Assembly: GCA_037903355.1 (NCBI GenBank)
Contig: JBAJFE010000014.1
Location: 2,480,001-2,544,000 of the forward strand
Source of the DNA: Trichuris trichiura
Taxonomy: Eukaryota > Nematoda > Enoplea > Trichinellida > Trichuridae
Length of the DNA: 64,000 bases
Direction: 5' to 3'
Shown: positions 59,103 through 64,000 of the stretch, piece after piece
How the letters are laid out: every line of letters begins with the position of its first letter
Position numbering within the stretch: the first letter of the stretch is position 1
Position numbers and translations under genes: made by a program
The notes under the pieces: generated by a model
The model's database searches: none
Told to the model about the DNA's origin: nothing
What the model saw: the letters and a program-made list of their open reading frames with translations, nothing else

Positions 59103-61149
59103 TTAGTGTTGAACCCATTTGACTGACTTGATGTCCACTCCTTCTTGGAACATCTCCCACAAAGGACTATAAAAACAGCATGAATACAGGAAGTTCAAAT
59201 AAAATAAAGCGAGCTACGAATAATGTTGTATAAAGTTAAATGTACCTCATTTCTCGTAGTCGCGCAACCTCTTTTGCACATTTCGAAACAGTATAATCAA
59301 CTTCTTCGGCAGTAGTGAAACGGCCAATACCAAACCGTATGGAAGAATGAGCCAAGTCTTCGTCTGCACCAATTGCTCGCAGCACGTAAGAGGGTTCCAG
59401 TGAAGCGGACGTACAAGCGCTGAGATGTTTTGAAATTAGAAACATGAACAAACGAAAAAAAAAAATCATACCTTCCGGACGATAAAGCAACTTCCTTTAA
59501 CGCCATTAACAAGCTTTCGCCTTCGACGTAAGCAAATGAAATATTTACACATCATAAAAAACAAAGTTAAATCACAAAAGTTGTATTAACACTCCAATTA
59601 CAAACCAGGATATCGCGAAACCGGATCGCCATTGAGTATCGCATGCTCAACGCTCGACTGTATTCCATTGATTAGTCGATCTGAGAGACTTTTCACATGT
59701 GCATAATCGAACTGAAAGGGTGTGGATCATCAAAAAAAAAGACATAACATTCTGAGCTTACTTCCATCTCGTCGCGGCATATTCTGCACGCGGCCCCAAA
59801 ACCCACTACAAGCGGTGTTGGTACAGTGCCGGAACGAAGCCCTCGTTCTTGGCCACCACCGGACATTTGCGCTTCCAATCGAACTCTCGGGCGTCTGCGA
59901 ACGTACAAGGCACCAACACCCTTGGGACCATATATTTTGTGGCCGCTTATCGACATCAAATCCACCGTAAGTTTGTTAACATTCATCGGGATTTTACCAA
60001 CTGCCTGCGCTCCGTCAGTATGGAAAAAGACCCTTCTACGGCGACACAATTCACCTGAAGTCTTGAAGTCCAACAGGTTACAGAACAGCAAATTTATTAC
60101 CAATCTTTTCGATGGGTTGAATTACTCCTATCTCGTTGTTCACTGTCATTACAGATACCAGCGAAGTCTTGTCGGTTATAGCCTCTTCGAGACGCTTAAA
60201 GCAAGGCAATAATGAACTGGACTAATTTCAGCACTTAGAGAATACATGAAGGTCCAAAAGTCCATTGCTCTCCACAGGAAGATAGGTGACTTTGAAGCCT
60301 TCATTTTCCAAATAACGGCAAGAATCTAGTACGCACTTATGTTCCTGAAAGCAATTCTAATATTAGAACGCTACCCAAGAGCTATTGCAAATATTCTGGA
60401 CAGAATAAGCATCCCGAAATTCTCACATCATTCGATAAGTCAATTTATCGTATCTAGCAGCTTACTGTTTGCGTAGTTATCACATGATTTTTCTTGTCTT
60501 TGTAAAAGTGGGTGACACCCTTAATGGCCAAATTGTTTGCTTCCGTGGCTCCACTGGTAAATACAATCTCCCGTGGGTCTGCCCCAACAAGATCAGCAAG
60601 GTCCTGCAGGTGGTGCATACAGGTTAAACAAAACTAATCAAAAACAAACTTACTTTGCGAGCAGTTTCGACAGCTGCTTCGCTCTCCCAACCGTATGTGT
60701 GTGTTCTGCTGTGCGGATTTCCGAACTGGTAGGTAAAATACGGTAACATAGCATCCAAAACACGGGGATCCTGCAAGCAAGGGTAAAGAATAGTTGACAT
60801 GCAAATGAATATCCACGAAATGAATGAACCTACCATTGGTGTAGTCGACTGCACGTCCATGTACAATGGTCTTACGCCAGCCTTTTCGTAGTCTTCAACG
60901 GTTCTTTGCTTGATAGCACTTAGGGAATCTGTGTCTGCACGAGAGGCGCTAGTCGCGAAGGCATGCTGCACCCTTTTACGAAAGCTTGAAACGGGCAGCC
61001 TCCCCTTACTCGCTGAAATCATAAAACCACACACGTCTTCCGCAGTCACACGACTTTTAACGTAAGTTTAGGGACTGTTGCGAAAAGAAAATAGCAAACT
61101 AACCTTTACATAACCCAAAAATTGATGTTTGCAAAACTTGTCGATGCAT
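59103..61149 (-). CDS. NFS1: mitochondrial cysteine desulfurase
   Basis: PLP enzyme that moves sulfur from cysteine for Fe-S clusters and tRNA thiolation, in the mitochondrial matrix. Eleven exons in coding order: 61104-61149, 60834-61012, 60654-60770, 60466-60603, 60246-60344, 60101-60194, 59762-60054, 59606-59711, 59472-59553, 59246-59419, 59103-59166; total 1392 nt, 463 aa (human 457). The N terminus [15 protein letters not shown] plus an Arg-rich stretch fits a mitochondrial presequence. Landmarks: [67 protein letters not shown] (PLP Lys); [26 protein letters not shown] (active-site Cys); end KWVQH. Junction 59554-59605 lacks an AG acceptor although all phases fit. Confidence 0.92.
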
Positions 61150-62671
61150 ATTGCGTAGTACAGACAATACGACTGTCCGCCTAACCAACTTACATTGAAA
61201 TGTAAACCAGACGATTACGCAGGTTCAATAATACCGTATGCCTTCAAATTGTGTGTGCGAATACCAATCTGCTTAATGAAGAATTTTTGACGAAATGCTT
61301 TGAAGCGAGTATAATTAAAATCACCCGACAATATTACTATCATGCTTTGCGAGACATCACTACTGCTCGTGCACTGAGGTCTCTTCCTCGATTTGCGCGC
61401 GGGCAGTACAGTACACTGACGATAATCAGGTTTGTTGTACTTGTAAACAGACGGTAACATAAACAACACTAATTATTAATTTTCCGGTGGCAATGTGTGA
61501 AAAATGTGGGATTTCTTTCTGTTAAGCATACGACCGTCCTGTTTTGTCTTTACTGACGAGCTTGCTGGCTATCCTGTTTTTCTCATACATACACCAAGGT
61601 CTAAATATAAGCCTTATGTCTCGCCTTAGATTTGGATGAAGACAAAAAACTGTGATTGTCATGCTCTTCACTTAAGGCACAAAAAATTAAGGGCATGCTT
61701 GCCAGACAGGAACCTGCATTTATCATACGGCTGGGTGGCTGAGAGACAAGTTCCGAAGTGTCGAGAGCGTCGTTTTGGAAACTGCCTTAACGGCTGCCTT
61801 TTAATTAAGCTTACAAACCCCAGCGATTACGGACGTCGTTAGTAATGGCATACGAGCCGTTCTTTTTCAGACTCACGCAGTTGCTGACAGAATGCATGTA
61901 GCCTGTGCTTCACGTGCTTTGGCGTCTGCAGAAATTAAATACTCTGTGTTTCGACGAAGCAATGCAAAGCTTGCTTATGGGAAAAATCGTTCACATTGCG
62001 GACTGGTAATCAGTCCCTCACTATCGCACTTTACGGCAACGGCTTTGGCAGAATAAGCGCATGAATTGTGCATGTTTCGAAAAACGGGGTGTCTTTTAAC
62101 ACGCTTTGGTTGTTTCATAGTTGGTCTTCTGGTTCACGGGTTTGGCCTGTTTGATGTATCTGTAAGTAAACTTCAGAGTGCCCTACCAACGAATGGATGA
62201 GCAAATTGTAAGAGAAAATGCTCTGGGACTCCTTCAGAATGACTATAACACGCGCAAATATTGCAGTTGCTAAGGAAGAAACGGATGCTTTACTGAGTCA
62301 GGCAACAAAGTTAAAAAGCGTTTAAATAAGATCACTTATTAGCTGCCTCTTTGGCATGCACATCCAAAGTAAATCTTTAACCGATGTGCTGCTTTCTCCA
62401 CGATGACTATCATGTCAAGCTGTAAGAGGGGGTATGAATGTTTCAAGACCATGCAGGATTATGTCCTCCAGTGAAAATGTCAACCGGCATCCGTTCAGTA
62501 CGCAAGTACATGTAGTTCTCATATAACGCGAGAGTTTGGTCCATTGAAAATCCTGGAAAATCTCGCGTTCTGTGAAATCGCATTATAGGAGACACGTAAA
62601 GCATGGGAAAAGCCTGATTTGGTTCAAAGCGTCAAAAAGATTTTTTACTTGTAAACAACAACAGAGAAAAA
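61150..62671. other. intergenic with one dispersed repeat
   Basis: NFS1 promoter side. Apart from the repeat copy at 61567-61750 I see no gene, and no TATA box near 61180. Confidence 0.4.
61567..61750 (+). repeat. dispersed repeat, copy 2
   Basis: Partner of 54978-55151, same orientation, diverged but collinear to the shared end (AGACAAG). Confidence 0.5.
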
Positions 62672-62927
62672 CCATAGTGTATGGTCTTCTACGGCTTTTC
62701 CCGTTTATCTGTGTGCTTGCATCTGTAAATTAGACGAAACAGCTGCTCTACCAACGGATAGATGAGCCGTTATTAAGAAAAATTGTACAGATGTCAATGC
62801 ACTCAACGGTTTAATATCAGAGCTTTCGGAACGCTCTAGTTTCGTTGGTAGAGCAGCTGTTTCGTCTAATTTACAGATACAAGCACAACAGATAAACGGG
62901 AAAAGCCGTAGAAGACCATACACTATG
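62672..62927 (-). mobile_element. palindromic element with central hammerhead-like motif, copy B
   Basis: Arms 62672-62756 and 62844-62927 are near-perfect inverted repeats. The centre carries the same sequence as copy A (18.3 kb) in reverse orientation, including GATGAGCCGTTATTAAGAAA. The better-preserved arms suggest it is the younger copy. Confidence 0.6.
62822..62848 (-). ncRNA. hammerhead-like motif in palindrome B, core altered
   Basis: Minus strand: CCAACGA in place of CTGACGA, then AACTAGAGCGTTCC, GAAA, GCTC. The core change predicts loss of cleavage. Confidence 0.35.
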
Positions 62928-64000
62928 AAATCCCATCCCGTTACGAAGCACCGTGTGTTCAAGAGAAAAATCGTAAATAAGCTGCGTTGAGAACAGAATT
63001 ACGTTATATCTGAGCTAATTATTCAAAAGTCCGGCACGCGGAGGTATGGATCCTCTTTCACAGAATCATATATAAACGGGGTGGCTTTTACAATAGAGCT
63101 CTTTATAGCGGATAGAGTTCAAAGTGGCTTTCAGGAGCGACATGCATGCATCTTTAGCATATAGAATGAGGTCCTCTCAGTTCTAAAATGAATGGCCTCG
63201 TACCTAAAAAAGAATGGAAATCCATTGGACTCACTTTTTTTAATGTTACTATCTTTAGTTACGGGCGAACTGAGTTAGACATATCAGGTAGCATATCGTC
63301 TCCCTAACAACGCGGCTTCATAGCAGTAAAGTAGAATTCGATGTTCTTTTGCTTTGCACATGCTCTTCCTTCTTACAGCAGTTGCTTTTATGGCTTCAAG
63401 CTAGCTCGAATACTTCTTGCGGCTACGCTGCTGCGTTCTGCATTACAGTGCTGCATTGTGTCACAAGTAACAAAAAGATTTGCCGTAAATCAAAGCCATT
63501 AGCAGGGAAAGCCTTGCGAAGTTACCGTGCAGCATGCAGGCGGGTTAAACAAACTGACGGAACTGGAGTACATAGGTAACACTGATACCTAATTCAGCAA
63601 TGTGTAGTAGTCTAAGGCAATGTTTCTCAAGGTCAGGGCTGTAAGCGCCGCCCTGTGAACGCTTCGGACTGCGTACATCCCCAATTTTGATTAGCTGATT
63701 TCGAGCGCGTTGACTGGCTGGAAGGGAAGAACCAGGGGTTGTATTCGGGTCGAACGTCGGATAGTGTGCTCAGCATTTACGTTCTCACCTCCGAGCCAAC
63801 TACTCCCACCTGTCTTTTCTTCCACCCAATCGGCGTGATGTGAAAACCCCATACTATTGAAATAATTCGATGGCCCAGTTGGGGCACCTGTCGTCCGCAG
63901 TTCAAAAGTACCACCCAAGCGCCCCCTCAGACTTCGAAAACGCCTCCCAGTCGGGCACCCGCTCACCGTAAGAATCGCTGATCTAAGGTATTCCAAGAAA
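62928..64000. other. intergenic; GC-richer ORF at the right edge
   Basis: The minus frame 63691-63996 (101 codons) lies in a GC-richer patch that begins about 63600 and runs off the window. No domain is recognised. It may be the end of a gene or a mobile element. The rest is AT-rich. Confidence 0.35.

Noticed and set aside
63640..64000. start resembling hAT termini (TTTCTCAAGG) plus edge ORF
   Set aside because: No paired terminus within the window and no transposase motif.
1..64000. CRISPR arrays, operons, bacterial regulatory sites
   Set aside because: The window is eukaryotic (spliced genes); no regular direct-repeat/spacer array is present.

Overview
The window is eukaryotic. Genes are split by many short introns, mostly 44-58 bp, and separated by long AT-rich stretches with no recognisable genes. 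Conserved animal genes (DDB1, NFS1, EXOSC7, KANSL2, a concentrative nucleoside transporter, a secreted tyrosinase) sit among Penelope-like elements (PLEs), a mariner remnant and a pogo/Tigger-like MITE. Compact introns, PLEs and a nematode-style tyrosinase point to a clade I (Trichuris-like) nematode. That assignment is inference from family knowledge; no search was run.

Layout. 0-3 kb: 3' part of a KANSL2-like gene (+). 3.4-5.2 kb: weak minus-strand ORFs. 6.5-11 kb: a NUDT9/TRPM2-type ADP-ribose-binding gene (+) whose Nudix box looks dead and which ends in a hydrophobic membrane tail. 11-24 kb: gene desert with a mariner HTH remnant and two palindromic elements. 24.3-28.5 kb: SLC28-type nucleoside transporter (+), its largest intron holding a PLE fragment and a MITE. 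28.5-31.8 kb: desert with a roughly 61-bp minisatellite. 31.8-33.2 kb: complete six-exon gene for an unrecognised 329-aa protein (+). 34.1-40.2 kb: complete nine-exon DDB1 (-) with a 105-bp tandem duplication across an intron. 41.5-42.9 kb: PH-like/coiled-coil protein (-). 43.3-44.0 kb: PLE 3' fragment. 44-48 kb: desert with two strong hairpins. 48.2-49.6 kb: EXOSC7/RRP42 (-). 52.3-53.8 kb: tyrosinase (-). 55.2-58.3 kb: near-complete PLE (+) with two nonsense codons. 59.1-61.1 kb: NFS1 cysteine desulfurase (-). 61-64 kb: desert with another palindromic element.

The most interesting system is a recurrent RNA motif, CTGANGA / stem-loop / GAAA / GCTH. It occurs about ten times, always in PLE terminal repeats or small palindromic elements, and its helices covary between copies. 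It reads as a minimal type I hammerhead ribozyme with almost no stem III. Next are the NUDT9-like pseudoenzyme with an added membrane tail, and the DDB1 duplication that creates an alternative splice choice.

The host genes are not an operon and share no pathway. DDB1 acts in ubiquitin ligation and repair, NFS1 in Fe-S cluster and tRNA thiolation chemistry, EXOSC7 in RNA decay and KANSL2 in histone acetylation. Exon models were built by hand from splice sites, reading-frame phase and remembered family sequences. Totals for DDB1, NFS1, EXOSC7, tyrosinase, SLC28 and the 329-aa gene are all multiples of three and close to normal family lengths where a family is known.
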